A DNA stretch of 64,000 bases from Streptomyces sp. Ag109_O5-1 (GTDB taxonomy: Bacteria > Actinomycetota > Actinomycetes > Streptomycetales > Streptomycetaceae): positions 9,920,001-9,984,000 of the forward strand of contig NZ_RKQF01000001.1 of assembly GCF_003814875.1 (NCBI RefSeq), in the 5' to 3' direction. A model generated the notes under the pieces. The model was not told the DNA's origin and did not search any database. It saw only the letters and a list, made by a program, of their open reading frames with translations. The translations under genes were made by a program, and so were the position numbers. This document shows, piece after piece, positions 1-8,654 of the stretch (position 1 is the first letter of the stretch; every line of letters begins with the position of its first letter).

Positions 1-1
1 C

Positions 2-70
2 CTAGAAGAACCCGAGCTTCTGTGGACTGTATGAAATAAGAATGTTCTTGGTCTGCTGGTGGTACATCGC
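2..70 (-). pseudogene. Remnant of aldehyde dehydrogenase C-terminus
   Basis: The last 23 or so codons read YHQQTKNILISYSPQKLGFF-stop, closely matching the end of the intact aldehyde dehydrogenase at 50528-52051 (YQQTKNLLVSYSPKKLGFF). On this strand the gene body should lie to the right, but that sequence holds no dehydrogenase, so only the tail survives. It is most likely the scar of a rearrangement between ALDH copies. It is not expressed as a functional enzyme. Confidence 0.8.
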
Positions 71-366
71 ACGCGCGGCGCTGACCTGCGCGAATGCGGG
101 GTTTGCAGAGAGCTGGCGGGAGTTGGTCCGTGTATGGTCCGGAATCTTGATGGTGTCTCCTTGCCGGCCTGCTCCGGCAGGAGCGGCCTGGGAGCGAGCG
201 CACCGATAGGGCGGGGCCATCCTTGTGAGTAACTCCGCGGATGTCCCCGGCAGGCCGGGCGAGTGGCGAAGCTCGCGAAGTGCTGGGGGTCCCGGATCTG
301 GACTCGGTCCCTGACACGGAGCCGAGGGCCGCCACCGGAGACAGCCCCAAGCGCCATCCGTGGAGG
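71..366. other. Non-coding stretch
   Basis: I see no convincing gene between the aldehyde-dehydrogenase scar and the ligase gene. Open frames here are antisense shadows. Confidence 0.5.
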
Positions 367-1842
367 TCAGGACCGCGCGGCGACCTCGGCGTGGGCAGCG
401 CGCAGCGAGACCTTGTCGATCTTGCCGACCGGGTTCTTCGGGATGGCATCCACCACGAAGAACGCGGTCGGGCGCTTGAAGCCGGTGAGGCTGCGCGCGC
501 AGAGGGACTGCAGTGCCGACGGATCGACGGCCGAACCCGGTCGGGGCTGGACGTAGGCGACGACGACCTCTCCCCATTTCTCGTCGGGGACGCCGATCAC
601 GGCGGCCTCGAGCACCGACGGGTCACCGACGAGGACGTCCTCGATCTCCTTGGGGTAGATGTTCTCCCCACCCCGGATGATCATGTCTTTCGACCGTCCG
701 ACCAGGGTCAGGTATCCGTCGGCGTCGAGTCGGCCCACGTCGCCGGTGTGCAGCCAGCCGTCGACGATGATCTTGGCTGTCTCCTCCGGGCGGCCGAGAT
801 AGCCCCGCATGACGTTGGGGCCCCGCACGACAACCTCTCCGTCCGCGCCCGGCGGCACCTCGCTGCCGTCGGCGTCGACGATCCGGATCTCCTGGCCGGG
901 GAAGGGCAGTCCCACGGTTCCGGCGCGTCGAGGGCCCGCGACAGGATTGATGGTGGAGCCGCAGGTTCCCTCGGACAGCCCGTACCCCTCGACGAGCGGG
1001 AACCCGTAACGGGCCTCGAACCGGGTCAGCAGCTCGGCGGAGGCGGGTGCCGCGCCGCAGACTCCGAAGCGCAGGGACGACGTGTCGGGGCGGACCTGGT
1101 CCGGGAGCGCCGCGAGCATGCTGTAGATCGTCGGCACGGCGCTGAAGAACGTGGGGCGCTCGCGCTCGACCACGTCGAAGAACGTCTGGGGATTGAACCG
1201 GTCGGCGATGGTGACGCTCGCGCCCGCCAGCAACGGTACGAGAGTGCTGACCACGATGCCGTTGACGTGGAAGAGCGGCAGGATCAGCAGACACCGGTCG
1301 GCCGGACCGACCTCCAGCGCCCGACGCCCCATGTCCGCCATGGCGTCGATGTTGGCGTGATCGAGCATCACCCCCTTGGGAACCCCGGTCGTGCCGCTGG
1401 TGTAGATGAGCAGGGCCAGCGCGGACGGGTCCGGGAGGGGGGCCTCATCCGGCTCCGCCGCTGCGTCGTCGTGCAGTTCGCCGACGGCGAGAACGGCAGT
1501 CCCGTCCGCCACCGCGGCCTCGCCGTCCTCGCTCACCAGAAGGCGTGCACGGGAGTCCTTGACCTGTCGGGCCACTTCGATGTCGGTCATGCTCGGGTTG
1601 ACCGGCGTGATGGTGGCGCCGAGCCGCCAGGCGGCGAACAACAGAAGCACGAACTCCACGCGATTGGTGAGCTTGAGAGCCACGACATCGCCGGGGCCGA
1701 TCCCGAGATCCTGGAGGTGACGTGTGGCCGCCTGGACGCGACGCAGCAACTGGACGTTGGTGAGGGCCTGGCGGCCGTCCGAGACCGCGGCCCCGTCGGG
1801 GTCGAGGGACGCGCGGCGGTCGGGCAGAGATGCGAAATTCAT
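367..1842 (-). CDS. Acyl-CoA synthetase (AMP-forming, FadD-like)
   Basis: This 491-residue adenylate-forming enzyme activates a carboxylic acid to its acyl-CoA through an acyl-AMP. The P-loop YTSGTTGVPKG lies near residue 147. GYGLSEG (A5 region), HTGD (A7) and the C-terminal PKNPVGKID with the catalytic lysine are all present, so it is full length. Its substrate cannot be read from the sequence; the size fits medium/long-chain or aromatic acids. It is the last gene of a leftward operon with an alpha/beta hydrolase (37-bp gap) and an enoyl-CoA hydratase. A hydrolase that frees an acid followed by a ligase and a hydratase suggests ester or lactone degradation into beta-oxidation. Expression is probably controlled by the divergent TetR at 4041. 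Confidence 0.93.
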   Translation of the reverse strand: MNFASLPDRRASLDPDGAAVSDGRQALTNVQLLRRVQAATRHLQDLGIGPGDVVALKLTNRVEFVLLLFAAWRLGATITPVNPSMTDIEVARQVKDSRARLLVSEDGEAAVADGTAVLAVGELHDDAAAEPDEAPLPDPSALALLIYTSGTTGVPKGVMLDHANIDAMADMGRRALEVGPADRCLLILPLFHVNGIVVSTLVPLLAGASVTIADRFNPQTFFDVVERERPTFFSAVPTIYSMLAALPDQVRPDTSSLRFGVCGAAPASAELLTRFEARYGFPLVEGYGLSEGTCGSTINPVAGPRRAGTVGLPFPGQEIRIVDADGSEVPPGADGEVVVRGPNVMRGYLGRPEETAKIIVDGWLHTGDVGRLDADGYLTLVGRSKDMIIRGGENIYPKEIEDVLVGDPSVLEAAVIGVPDEKWGEVVVAYVQPRPGSAVDPSALQSLCARSLTGFKRPTAFFVVDAIPKNPVGKIDKVSLRAAHAEVAARS

Positions 1843-1879
1843 GGCGAGGGCGTACCTGTCTGGGTGTGATGCGGTCCGG

Positions 1880-2803
1880 TCACGGAGCTGACGCGGCGGC
1901 TGCCGGCTTCAGCTGGCGGGTGAGGAACTCGATCTGGTCGCGCACCAGTACTTCGAAGGTCTCGCCGGTGTAGAAGTCGAAGTGGCCGGCGTCGTACCTC
2001 TTGATCTCTCCCTTGGGTGCGGTGCGCGCGTAGCGGAGGGTCTGGGCGGGAGGCGTGACGGAGTCGGTGTCGCTGACGCAGAAGAGGATCGGCATGGCGA
2101 TCTTCTTGGCCGCACGCCCGGGCCGGTAGGTGAGGATGGTCGGGATGACCCGCGCCGCCACCTCGTTGCGGAACGTCGTTCCCGGAGGCTGGAGCGCCTG
2201 GTATCCGGGCAGGGCGTCCGGGGCGTTCATGAGGGCCGACGAGCCGGGGGTGGCGGCGATCGGCACCATCACGGGCGGCTTTCCGCGGCCTCTGGCCGCC
2301 AGGTCGCGGGCGACCACGGGGAGGACCTTGAGTGAGGCGACAGGGCCCAGCGCGAGCGCGGAGGCGAGACCGTCGGTGAAGGGGCATTGCGACACCGCCG
2401 CGCGCAGTTCGGGGTGGCGGGAGGCGACGGTGATGGCATGGCCGCCGCCGAACGAGCTGCCCCATACGGCGATGCGGGCCCGGTCGACGTCCGTGCGGGC
2501 CTTGACGTAGGCGATGGCGGCGTCCCAGTCGGCGAGCTGACGCTTGATCGACAGGAGCTGGCGAGGGTGGCCGCCGCTGTCGCCGAAGTGCCGGTAGGTG
2601 AAGGCCACCGCGGCGATGCCGGCCTGCGCGAAGCGCTCGGCGAAGGCGTCCAGGCGCATCTCGCGGACGGCGCCCAGGCCGTGCCCGAGGATGACGACGG
2701 GCGCAGACGTGACGCCCGTGGGGAGGTAGAGCCAGCCGGCGCAGTTGCTGTCGCCGGAAGGGAACGTGATGTCGTGACGGGTGAAGGACTGCTGAGTGGT
2801 CAT
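1880..2803 (-). CDS. Alpha/beta hydrolase (dienelactone-hydrolase-like)
   Basis: The product is 307 residues with an alpha/beta-hydrolase fold. The nucleophile elbow is GSSFGG, the acid is likely in the VSDTDSVTPP segment, and the histidine is in DAGHFDFY near the C-terminus. There is no signal peptide, so it should act in the cytoplasm on an ester or lactone. The start codon lies 7 bp after the stop of the upstream enoyl-CoA hydratase, which implies translational coupling. The family also covers peptidase-like and polyketide-cleaving hydrolases, so the substrate is open. Confidence 0.9.
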   Translation of the reverse strand: MTTQQSFTRHDITFPSGDSNCAGWLYLPTGVTSAPVVILGHGLGAVREMRLDAFAERFAQAGIAAVAFTYRHFGDSGGHPRQLLSIKRQLADWDAAIAYVKARTDVDRARIAVWGSSFGGGHAITVASRHPELRAAVSQCPFTDGLASALALGPVASLKVLPVVARDLAARGRGKPPVMVPIAATPGSSALMNAPDALPGYQALQPPGTTFRNEVAARVIPTILTYRPGRAAKKIAMPILFCVSDTDSVTPPAQTLRYARTAPKGEIKRYDAGHFDFYTGETFEVLVRDQIEFLTRQLKPAAAASAP

Positions 2804-2810
2804 CGTCGGT

Positions 2811-3779
2811 TCACCGCCCGCTCGTCGAGCGACCGCCCGGCACGCTGCCCGAGGCGAGGGCTCGTGCGTAGGTGCCCGGCGTGTAGAGCGGGAGTTCGCC
2901 GGTGGCGGCGGTCGTGGCCTGGTAGTCGAGCATCAGCCTCTGGCCTTCCTCTGACATGATCTGGGCGAAGAACTCGGCGCGTTCGACGTGCAGACCGTCC
3001 TCCAGTGACATCGAGCCGCCGAAGTACACCGACCTCTTGGCCGCCGCGACCGACCCCTTCGACCGCTTCCCGAAGTGCTCGGCGAGTTCGACCGCCTGCG
3101 CGACCACCTTGTCCTGCGCGACGACCTTGTCCACCGCCCCGTTGGCGAGGGCCTCCGCGGGCGTGAACGGCTTGCCTTCGAGGATCGCGGCCAGGGACCG
3201 GTGGGTGCCGATCAGGCGGGACAGCCGCTGGGTGCCGCCACCGCCCGGGATGATGCCGAGGAGGATCTCCGGCTGGCCGATGAAGAATTCCCCCTCGGCC
3301 ATGACCCGCAGATCGCACGCCCAGGCGAACTCCGCGCCGAGGCCGAGAGCGGAACCGTTGAGGGCGGCGACGTAGAGCACACCGCTGGCGTTCATCCGCA
3401 GGAAGGTGGTGTGCAGACGTTCCAGCTGCAGGGCCCCTCGCATCGGGGTCCTGCGCAGCAAAGGCGCGAGGAGACGGGACCGGTCCACGTGCTTCGCCAT
3501 GCGGACGACGGCCGCGGCACCGCGCCGTCCGACCGTGGGGCTCGCGGCGCCCTCCTCCTGCAGCCACCGGACCGCGGCATGACTGACGAACCGCTTGGGA
3601 TGCGCCCCGGTGAAGACGACGGCACGGACGTTCGGATCGCGGTCGGCTCGGGCCACCAGCCTGTCCAGCTGCTGGGCGATGTCGAGGCCGAACTCCTGGT
3701 GCGGGCCGCCGTCGACCCGGACGATCAGGACGGCCCCGCGATCTTCGATCGTCAGACGGCCCTTGTCTTTGTATGGCAT
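2811..3779 (-). CDS. Enoyl-CoA hydratase/isomerase family protein
   Basis: This crotonase-fold enzyme is 322 residues when started at MPYKDKG, where GGGAG precedes the ATG; a longer reading adds 61 poorly conserved residues. The oxyanion-hole region reads ALNGSALGLGAEFAWACDLR, followed by IPGGGGTQRL. The catalytic glutamates of classical hydratases are not clearly conserved (GQPEILLG keeps one), so isomerase or hydrolase activity is possible. It is first in a three-gene operon with a hydrolase and an acyl-CoA ligase, transcribed away from TetR 4041. Confidence 0.9.
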   Translation of the reverse strand: MPYKDKGRLTIEDRGAVLIVRVDGGPHQEFGLDIAQQLDRLVARADRDPNVRAVVFTGAHPKRFVSHAAVRWLQEEGAASPTVGRRGAAAVVRMAKHVDRSRLLAPLLRRTPMRGALQLERLHTTFLRMNASGVLYVAALNGSALGLGAEFAWACDLRVMAEGEFFIGQPEILLGIIPGGGGTQRLSRLIGTHRSLAAILEGKPFTPAEALANGAVDKVVAQDKVVAQAVELAEHFGKRSKGSVAAAKRSVYFGGSMSLEDGLHVERAEFFAQIMSEEGQRLMLDYQATTAATGELPLYTPGTYARALASGSVPGGRSTSGR

Positions 3780-3994
3780 GAGTTCTGCTCCCGTGCTGAG
3801 TTCATGGCGATGGGAAAGTGCGTCGGGACGGCCGCGGATGCGTGTGGCAGCGATGAGGTCGGGTTCGCCCGACACGCTGTGCCCGCACAGGCGGCAGGAG
3901 ACTGGACCAGCGCGTGATGACGTGTCCGAAGGCGGACGCGTGTATCGACGGCGGCACGTCACATGCGATGTGTACTATTGCCGTGAAGAATTAC

Positions 3995-4007
3995 ATAACC
4001 AAGTTAT
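3995..4007. promoter_or_regulatory. TetR operator ATAAC-N3-GTTAT
   Basis: A 13-bp palindrome, ATAAC-CAA-GTTAT, lies between the divergent hydratase operon and tetR 4041. The same arms with a different spacer (TTC) occur in front of the SDR gene at 5652, which supports a real binding site for the TetR protein encoded between them. Confidence 0.7.
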
Positions 4008-4040
4008 TTCTGGTGTGTCAACGGTGGAGGCGTACGGAAC

Positions 4041-4724
4041 ATGGCAGGGCGGGCGAGGCTCGAAGACGCGCCGGAACGACTTGTGCAGGCGGCCATCGGC
4101 CTGCTGGCCGAGCAGGGTCCGTCGGCTGTGAAGGCGCGCACGGTGGCCTCAGCGAGCGGACTGTCGACGATGGTGGTCTACAGCCACTTCGGCGGGATCC
4201 CCGAGCTGATGAGCGCTGTCGCCGACCACGGGTTCAAGGAACTCGGCGCGGCGTTCGCCCGGGTACCGGTGACGGAGGACCCGATCGCGGATCTCTTCGC
4301 CATGGCCCTGACCTGCCGTCGGCAGGCCCGCGAGAACCCTCACCTCTACGACCTGATGTTCGGACTGTCCACTCGGGCGACGTACCGGCCGCTGCCGGAT
4401 ACGGACCGCCGCCTGAGCGGGCATTCCCCGGCCTTTCGGGAAGCCCACGCCCATGTCACCGCGGCATGCGAACGGCTCCTGCGCTCCGGCAGGGTCGAGC
4501 GGCAGGAACCCGAAGTCATCGCCGCCCAGCTGTGGAGCTACGTGCACGGTTACATCACCCTCGAACTGGCTGAGCACTTCGTCGAGTTCGACGACGCCGT
4601 GGCGCAGGTGCTCGTGCCGATGGGTGTGAACTTCACTGTCGGACTCGGTGACGAGCGCGAACGTGCCGAAGCCTCCCACGAGGCCGGCGCGCGCCTGTAC
4701 GACTCGATCGTCCAAGGCCGCTGA
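4041..4724 (+). CDS. TetR-family transcriptional regulator
   Basis: The product is 227 residues. An N-terminal helix-turn-helix (about residues 10-55, with TVASASGLSTMVVYSHFGG as recognition region) is followed by a ligand domain of the WHG type (CRRQARENPHLYDLMFG). It is flanked by two copies of the ATAAC-N3-GTTAT palindrome, one at its own divergent promoter and one at the downstream SDR gene. It therefore probably represses itself, the hydratase-hydrolase-ligase operon and the SDR. The ligand is unknown; an acyl-CoA or ketone intermediate is a reasonable guess. Confidence 0.92.
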   Translation: MAGRARLEDAPERLVQAAIGLLAEQGPSAVKARTVASASGLSTMVVYSHFGGIPELMSAVADHGFKELGAAFARVPVTEDPIADLFAMALTCRRQARENPHLYDLMFGLSTRATYRPLPDTDRRLSGHSPAFREAHAHVTAACERLLRSGRVERQEPEVIAAQLWSYVHGYITLELAEHFVEFDDAVAQVLVPMGVNFTVGLGDERERAEASHEAGARLYDSIVQGR

Positions 4725-4755
4725 GAAGCCGGGCGGTTGGGTGCTGCCCCAGGCC

Positions 4756-5652
4756 CTAGGACGACCTGGTCTCCGCGGCAGGGGCATCTGCGCCCGGCGT
4801 GACCTGGTCCTGCCTCCCCAGCGCCGCGACCTCCCGTTCGAGGGACGGCACCGCCCGGGCCGCGAAGCGCCGCGCCCAGGGCCAGGCCAGCGGTGAATTC
4901 AGCGCCGCCTTGGCCCAGTTGGCCACGACGACCGCACGCGGGACATACACGCGGCTGCGTCGGCGCACGAGCCCGTCGACGATCGCTGCGGCCGCCCGGT
5001 CCGCGCTCGTGGTGACGTTGCCCGGATAGGGCAGCCGTGTGCGCAGGTCCTGGAACGAGGGGAGGTCCGCCTCGGCGCCCCGGACGAGATCCGTGTCGAT
5101 CCAGGAGGGGTGTACCACGCCGACCGTGACTCCGAGGTGGGCCACTTCCTGTCGGTAGGTCAGAGCGAGCAACTCGGCCCCGGCCTTGCTCGCGCCGTAG
5201 GAGGCCATCGCGGCCAGCGGCATGAACGACAGCGCGGACGCCACGACCAGCACATGGCCACGGCTGCGCTCCAGATGGGGCGTCGCGTACTTGAGGGTGC
5301 GGAAGACACCATTGAGGTTGATGTCCAGAACCCGCTCGAACGACGCCTCGTCCGTCTGTCGCACCGTCCCGTACGCCACGACGCCGGCGTTGGCGACCAC
5401 GCGGTCGACGCCGCCCATGACCTCGGCGGCCTCGTCGATCGCCGACCGTAGAGCAGCCCCGTCGCGCACATCGGCCTCACGCCAGCCGGCGCCGGCACCC
5501 AGCTCGTCGGCGAGGGCGCGCAACCGATCGGCTTCGAGGCCGATCACGGTCACCTGGGCCCCTCGGGCGGCGGCCAGGCGGGCCACCTTCTCACCGATGC
5601 CGCGTGCCGCTCCGGTAACAACCAGCTTCTTGCCCAGCAAGTCACGTTTCAT
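4756..5652 (-). CDS. Short-chain dehydrogenase/reductase
   Basis: This 298-residue SDR is longer than the 250-residue classical form because of a C-terminal extension. The cofactor motif is TGAARGIG near residue 14, NAGV follows near 90, and the active site is S...YGASK near 150-160. It probably oxidises or reduces a hydroxyl/keto group with NAD(P). The ATAAC-N3-GTTAT operator lies 10 bp upstream of the ATG, where a bound repressor would block initiation. It converges on tetR 4041. Confidence 0.92.
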   Translation of the reverse strand: MKRDLLGKKLVVTGAARGIGEKVARLAAARGAQVTVIGLEADRLRALADELGAGAGWREADVRDGAALRSAIDEAAEVMGGVDRVVANAGVVAYGTVRQTDEASFERVLDINLNGVFRTLKYATPHLERSRGHVLVVASALSFMPLAAMASYGASKAGAELLALTYRQEVAHLGVTVGVVHPSWIDTDLVRGAEADLPSFQDLRTRLPYPGNVTTSADRAAAAIVDGLVRRRSRVYVPRAVVVANWAKAALNSPLAWPWARRFAARAVPSLEREVAALGRQDQVTPGADAPAAETRSS

Positions 5653-5661
5653 GGCGGCAAC

Positions 5662-5674
5662 ATAACTTCGTTAT
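5662..5674. promoter_or_regulatory. TetR operator ATAAC-N3-GTTAT, second copy
   Basis: The palindrome ATAAC-TTC-GTTAT sits 10 bp upstream of the SDR start codon. It has the same arms as the copy at 3995, so both promoters are probably controlled by TetR 4041. Confidence 0.7.
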
Positions 5675-5746
5675 TGATGGAGCACAAGAGACTGCGCACC
5701 GGTCGCTGTTCGGTTCACCTGCTGGGTCTCACGACTGGACGAACCT

Positions 5747-6256
5747 ATGCTGGCCGTCATGAGACGGACATCCTTTGCGCAGTGGCCCTGCTCGATCGCG
5801 CGCACCATGGACCTGCTCGGGGACTGGTGGACGCCGCTGGTGCTGCGTGAGGCGTTCTACGGGATCCGGCGGTTCGACGCGTTCCAGGAGTCGCTGGGGA
5901 TCGCCCGCAACACGCTGACGGACCGGCTGCGCCGGCTGGTGGAGGAGGGGCTGCTGGAGAAGCGGCCCTACCAGACGGAGCCGGTCCGCCATGACTACGT
6001 GCTCACCGAGAAGGGGCGCGACTTCTATGGCGTGCTGCTGGTGATGAACCGGTGGGGGGACCGCTGGCTCTCCGGCGAAGCGGGCCCGCCGGTGACGATG
6101 CGCCACGAGGCGTGCGGGCAGGAGACGCATGCCGAGGTGGTGTGCGCCGCCTGCGGCGAGCCCATGACCCTGGACAACACCCACCCCCGGATGGGCCCCG
6201 GCTACCCACCGCACCTGGCCGAACGGCCGGATGTGCGGGCCCGGTTCACGGGCTGA
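5747..6256 (+). CDS. HxlR-family regulator with C-terminal cysteine pairs
   Basis: The product is 169 residues (165 if it starts at the ATG at 5759). A winged helix typical of HxlR is visible: CSIARTMDLLGDWWTPLVLREAF, then FQESLGIARNTLTDRLRRLVEEGLLEK. The C-terminal part carries C-x(n)-CAAC, a possible metal-binding ribbon common in longer HxlR proteins. It is divergent from the SDR at 5652, so that gene is one candidate target. No strong ribosome site distinguishes the two starts. Confidence 0.9.
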   Translation: MLAVMRRTSFAQWPCSIARTMDLLGDWWTPLVLREAFYGIRRFDAFQESLGIARNTLTDRLRRLVEEGLLEKRPYQTEPVRHDYVLTEKGRDFYGVLLVMNRWGDRWLSGEAGPPVTMRHEACGQETHAEVVCAACGEPMTLDNTHPRMGPGYPPHLAERPDVRARFTG

Positions 6257-6367
6257 CCGGGCAGCGCCCTGCACGGCAGGTCACCCTTGACAAGTGGGTC
6301 TACCTACGCAACTTTACTGGTCAGACGCTCATTCGAGCGCTCTTGGCGACAGAGGGGCTGCGGGTTC

Positions 6368-6613
6368 ATGGAGTGGACGGGCGCACGCTATGCGGACAAA
6401 CCGACGGTTGAGGTCCACACCTGGATCGCCGCACCACCGGCTCAGGTGTGGAGGCTGGTGTCCGACATCGAACTGATGCCGCGCATGAGCTCCGAGCTGC
6501 AGTCGGTGGAATGTTTGGACGGCGGCGGGCCTGCTCTGGGAGCCCGGTTCGTCGGCCGGAGCAAGCACGAAGCGTTCGGGGAGTGGGCCACCACGTCCCA
6601 CATCGTCGGCCCT
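6368..6613 (+). pseudogene. Truncated SRPBCC-family gene
   Basis: From the ATG the frame reads MEWTGARYADKPTVEVHTWI and continues with APPAQVWRLVSDIELMPRMS, the start of a START/Bet v1-like (SRPBCC, polyketide cyclase) protein. The family match stops after about 82 residues at ATTSHIV, where a normal protein would have about 60-70 more. The sequence then jumps to an unrelated fragment in another frame. It is a 3'-truncated remnant. Confidence 0.75.
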
Positions 6614-6617
6614 CACC

Positions 6618-6806
6618 GGACCCGATCCGTACGAGATGACGGGATCCCTCCTGGCGTGGGGCGCCGCCCACGCGGCTCAGCCGGATGCCGTACTCAAGCC
6701 CGGTGCGCACGGCCCGGTCGCCGCCTTCGGCCTCGACACTCTCAGGCTCGGTGCCGCCGAGGCCGGAGTACACGAAGTCGACGGGGCGTCGGCCCGCCGT
6801 CGATGA
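6618..6806 (+). pseudogene. C-terminal remnant of saccharopine-dehydrogenase-like oxidoreductase
   Basis: One frame reads GPDPYEMTGSLLAWGAA, later GPVAAFGLDTLRLGAAEAG, ending at TGA 6804-6806. This resembles the C-terminus of saccharopine-dehydrogenase-like (trans-acting enoyl reductase) proteins of Streptomyces. It directly abuts the SRPBCC remnant, so two broken genes were joined by a deletion. Identification is by motif memory only. Confidence 0.5.
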
Positions 6807-7018
6807 CGGCTGAGCGGGCATAGATCACCACGCCGCGGCGCTGAAGCTGACGTTCGGGAAGCCGCCGAGACGGTGGACCATACGGCCGCCTCCACCGGTT
6901 CCCCGCGCGGCGGGCGGTGGCGGATGCCGCCGCCGGCGGGTTGGTGAACAGATGGTTCGATCGGGAGTGAGTCCGCCCCTCGCGGGGGCCGGCCGCACCA
7001 GTGGAAAGGAAGCCGTCC

Positions 7019-8431
7019 ATGGACGAGCAGGGTGAGCGCTTCGACGTCGTCGTACTCGGCGCGGGCCCCGGCGGGTACGTTGCCGCGATCAGGGCCGCAC
7101 AACTGGGCAAGCGGGTCGCGGTCGTCGAGGAGAAGTACTGGGGAGGCGTCTGTCTGAACGTCGGCTGCATCCCCACCAAGGCCCTGTTGCGCAACGCCGA
7201 ACTCGCGCACGTCTTCACGCGCGAGGCGAAGACCTTCGGCATCAAGGTCGACGGCGAGGTCTCCTTCGACTACGGCGAGGCGTTCCGCCGCAGCCGGAAG
7301 GTCGCGGACGGCCGGGTCAAGGGCGTCCACTACCTGATGAAGAAGAACAAGATCACGGAGATCAGTGGGCGCGGCACGTTCCTCGACCCCCATACGCTCC
7401 AGGTCGTGGACTACGACGGCAACACCCGAACCGTCGGTTTCGACCACTGCGTCATCGCCACCGGAGCGACGCCCAAGCTGCTGCCCGGCACCCGCCGCAC
7501 CTCGCGTGTCGTGACGTTCGAGGAGCAGATCCTCGCCGAGGACCTGCCGCAGTCGATCGTGATCGCGGGAGCCGGCGCCATCGGCGTCGAGTTCGCGTAC
7601 ATCCTGCACAACTACGGTGTGAAGGTCACCATCGTCGAGTTCCTGGACCGGATCGCCCCGCTGGAAGACGCCGAGGTCTCCGCCGAACTCGCCAAGCAGT
7701 ACCGGAAGTCGGGCATCGACGTCCTCACCTCGACCCGCGTCGAGTCGATCGACGAGTCGGGCGCGCAGGTCCGTGTCACGGTCACCGGCAAGGACGGCGC
7801 CCAGCAGGTCCTTCAGGCCGACAAGGTCCTGCAGGCGATCGGTTTCGCGCCGAACGTCACCGGCTACGGCCTGGAGAACACCGGAGTGCGGGTCACCGAA
7901 CGGGGCGCGATCGACGTCGACGGCCGCTGCCGCACCTCCGTCCCGCACATATACGCCATTGGTGACGTCACCGCGAAGCTGATGCTCGCGCACGCCGCCG
8001 AGGCCATGGGCGTGGTCGCCGCGGAGACGATCGCGGACGCGGAGACCATGGAGCTGGACTACGTGATGATCCCGCGGTCCACCTTCTGCCAGCCTCAGAT
8101 CGCCAGCTTCGGCTACACCGAGGCACAGGCCAGGGAGAAGGGCTTCGACGTCCAGGTGGCCAAGTTCCCGTTCACCGCGAATGCCAAGGCCCATGGCCTG
8201 GGCGATGCGACCGGGTTCGTGAAGCTGATCAGCGACGCCAAGTACGGCGAGCTCCTCGGCGGCCACCTCATCGGCCCCGACGTCACCGAACTCCTCCCCG
8301 AGCTGACCTTGGCCCAGCAGTGGGACCTCACGGTCCACGAGGTCGCCCGCAACGTCCACGCCCACCCGACCCTCGGCGAGGCGGTCAAGGAAGCCGTCCA
8401 TGGCCTCGCCGGCCACATGATCAACATGTAG
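7019..8431 (+). CDS. lpdA: Dihydrolipoyl dehydrogenase
   Basis: This 470-residue flavoprotein disulfide reductase reoxidises dihydrolipoamide in 2-oxo-acid dehydrogenase complexes, using FAD and NAD. FAD-binding GAGPGGYVAA is at the N-terminus, the redox pair is GGVCLNVGCIPTK, NAD-binding GAGAIGVEFA lies mid-protein, and the C-terminal dimer domain carries the HAHPTLGE His-Glu pair. The ATG at 7019 is preceded by AAAGGAAG at ideal spacing and is preferred over an in-frame GTG at 7001. No E1 or E2 genes are adjacent, so it is a stand-alone or paralogous copy. Confidence 0.95.
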   Translation: MDEQGERFDVVVLGAGPGGYVAAIRAAQLGKRVAVVEEKYWGGVCLNVGCIPTKALLRNAELAHVFTREAKTFGIKVDGEVSFDYGEAFRRSRKVADGRVKGVHYLMKKNKITEISGRGTFLDPHTLQVVDYDGNTRTVGFDHCVIATGATPKLLPGTRRTSRVVTFEEQILAEDLPQSIVIAGAGAIGVEFAYILHNYGVKVTIVEFLDRIAPLEDAEVSAELAKQYRKSGIDVLTSTRVESIDESGAQVRVTVTGKDGAQQVLQADKVLQAIGFAPNVTGYGLENTGVRVTERGAIDVDGRCRTSVPHIYAIGDVTAKLMLAHAAEAMGVVAAETIADAETMELDYVMIPRSTFCQPQIASFGYTEAQAREKGFDVQVAKFPFTANAKAHGLGDATGFVKLISDAKYGELLGGHLIGPDVTELLPELTLAQQWDLTVHEVARNVHAHPTLGEAVKEAVHGLAGHMINM

Positions 8432-8471
8432 CGTTATGAGGGCTCGACATGGGTGACGCTCTCGCGGAGGC

Positions 8472-8609
8472 GTGCTGCCGGCGGCTTTCGAGAACTGCCG
8501 GATCGGTGTGTTCCTCGCCTACGCCACCGGCCGCGGACGCACGCTGATCGACCGGCGGCTGTATCTGCCCACCTCCTGGACGAACGACCGCGAGCGCTGC
8601 CGACGGTAG
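8472..8609 (+). mobile_element. IS701-family transposase fragment
   Basis: One frame reads ENCRIGVFLAYATGRGRTLIDRRLYLPTSWTNDRERCRR and stops. This matches the internal region of IS701-type DDE transposases (VFLAY...DRxLYLPxxWT.DRxRC). Only 46 codons remain, and I see no terminal repeats. Confidence 0.7.
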
Positions 8610-8654
8610 GGCGACGTGTCGAAATCCTTGCGGCGTGAACCGGAGGTCCGGAGT

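Noticed and set aside
6677..8416. Long open frame antisense to lpdA
   Set aside because: Composition shadow; the + strand encodes a complete dihydrolipoyl dehydrogenase.
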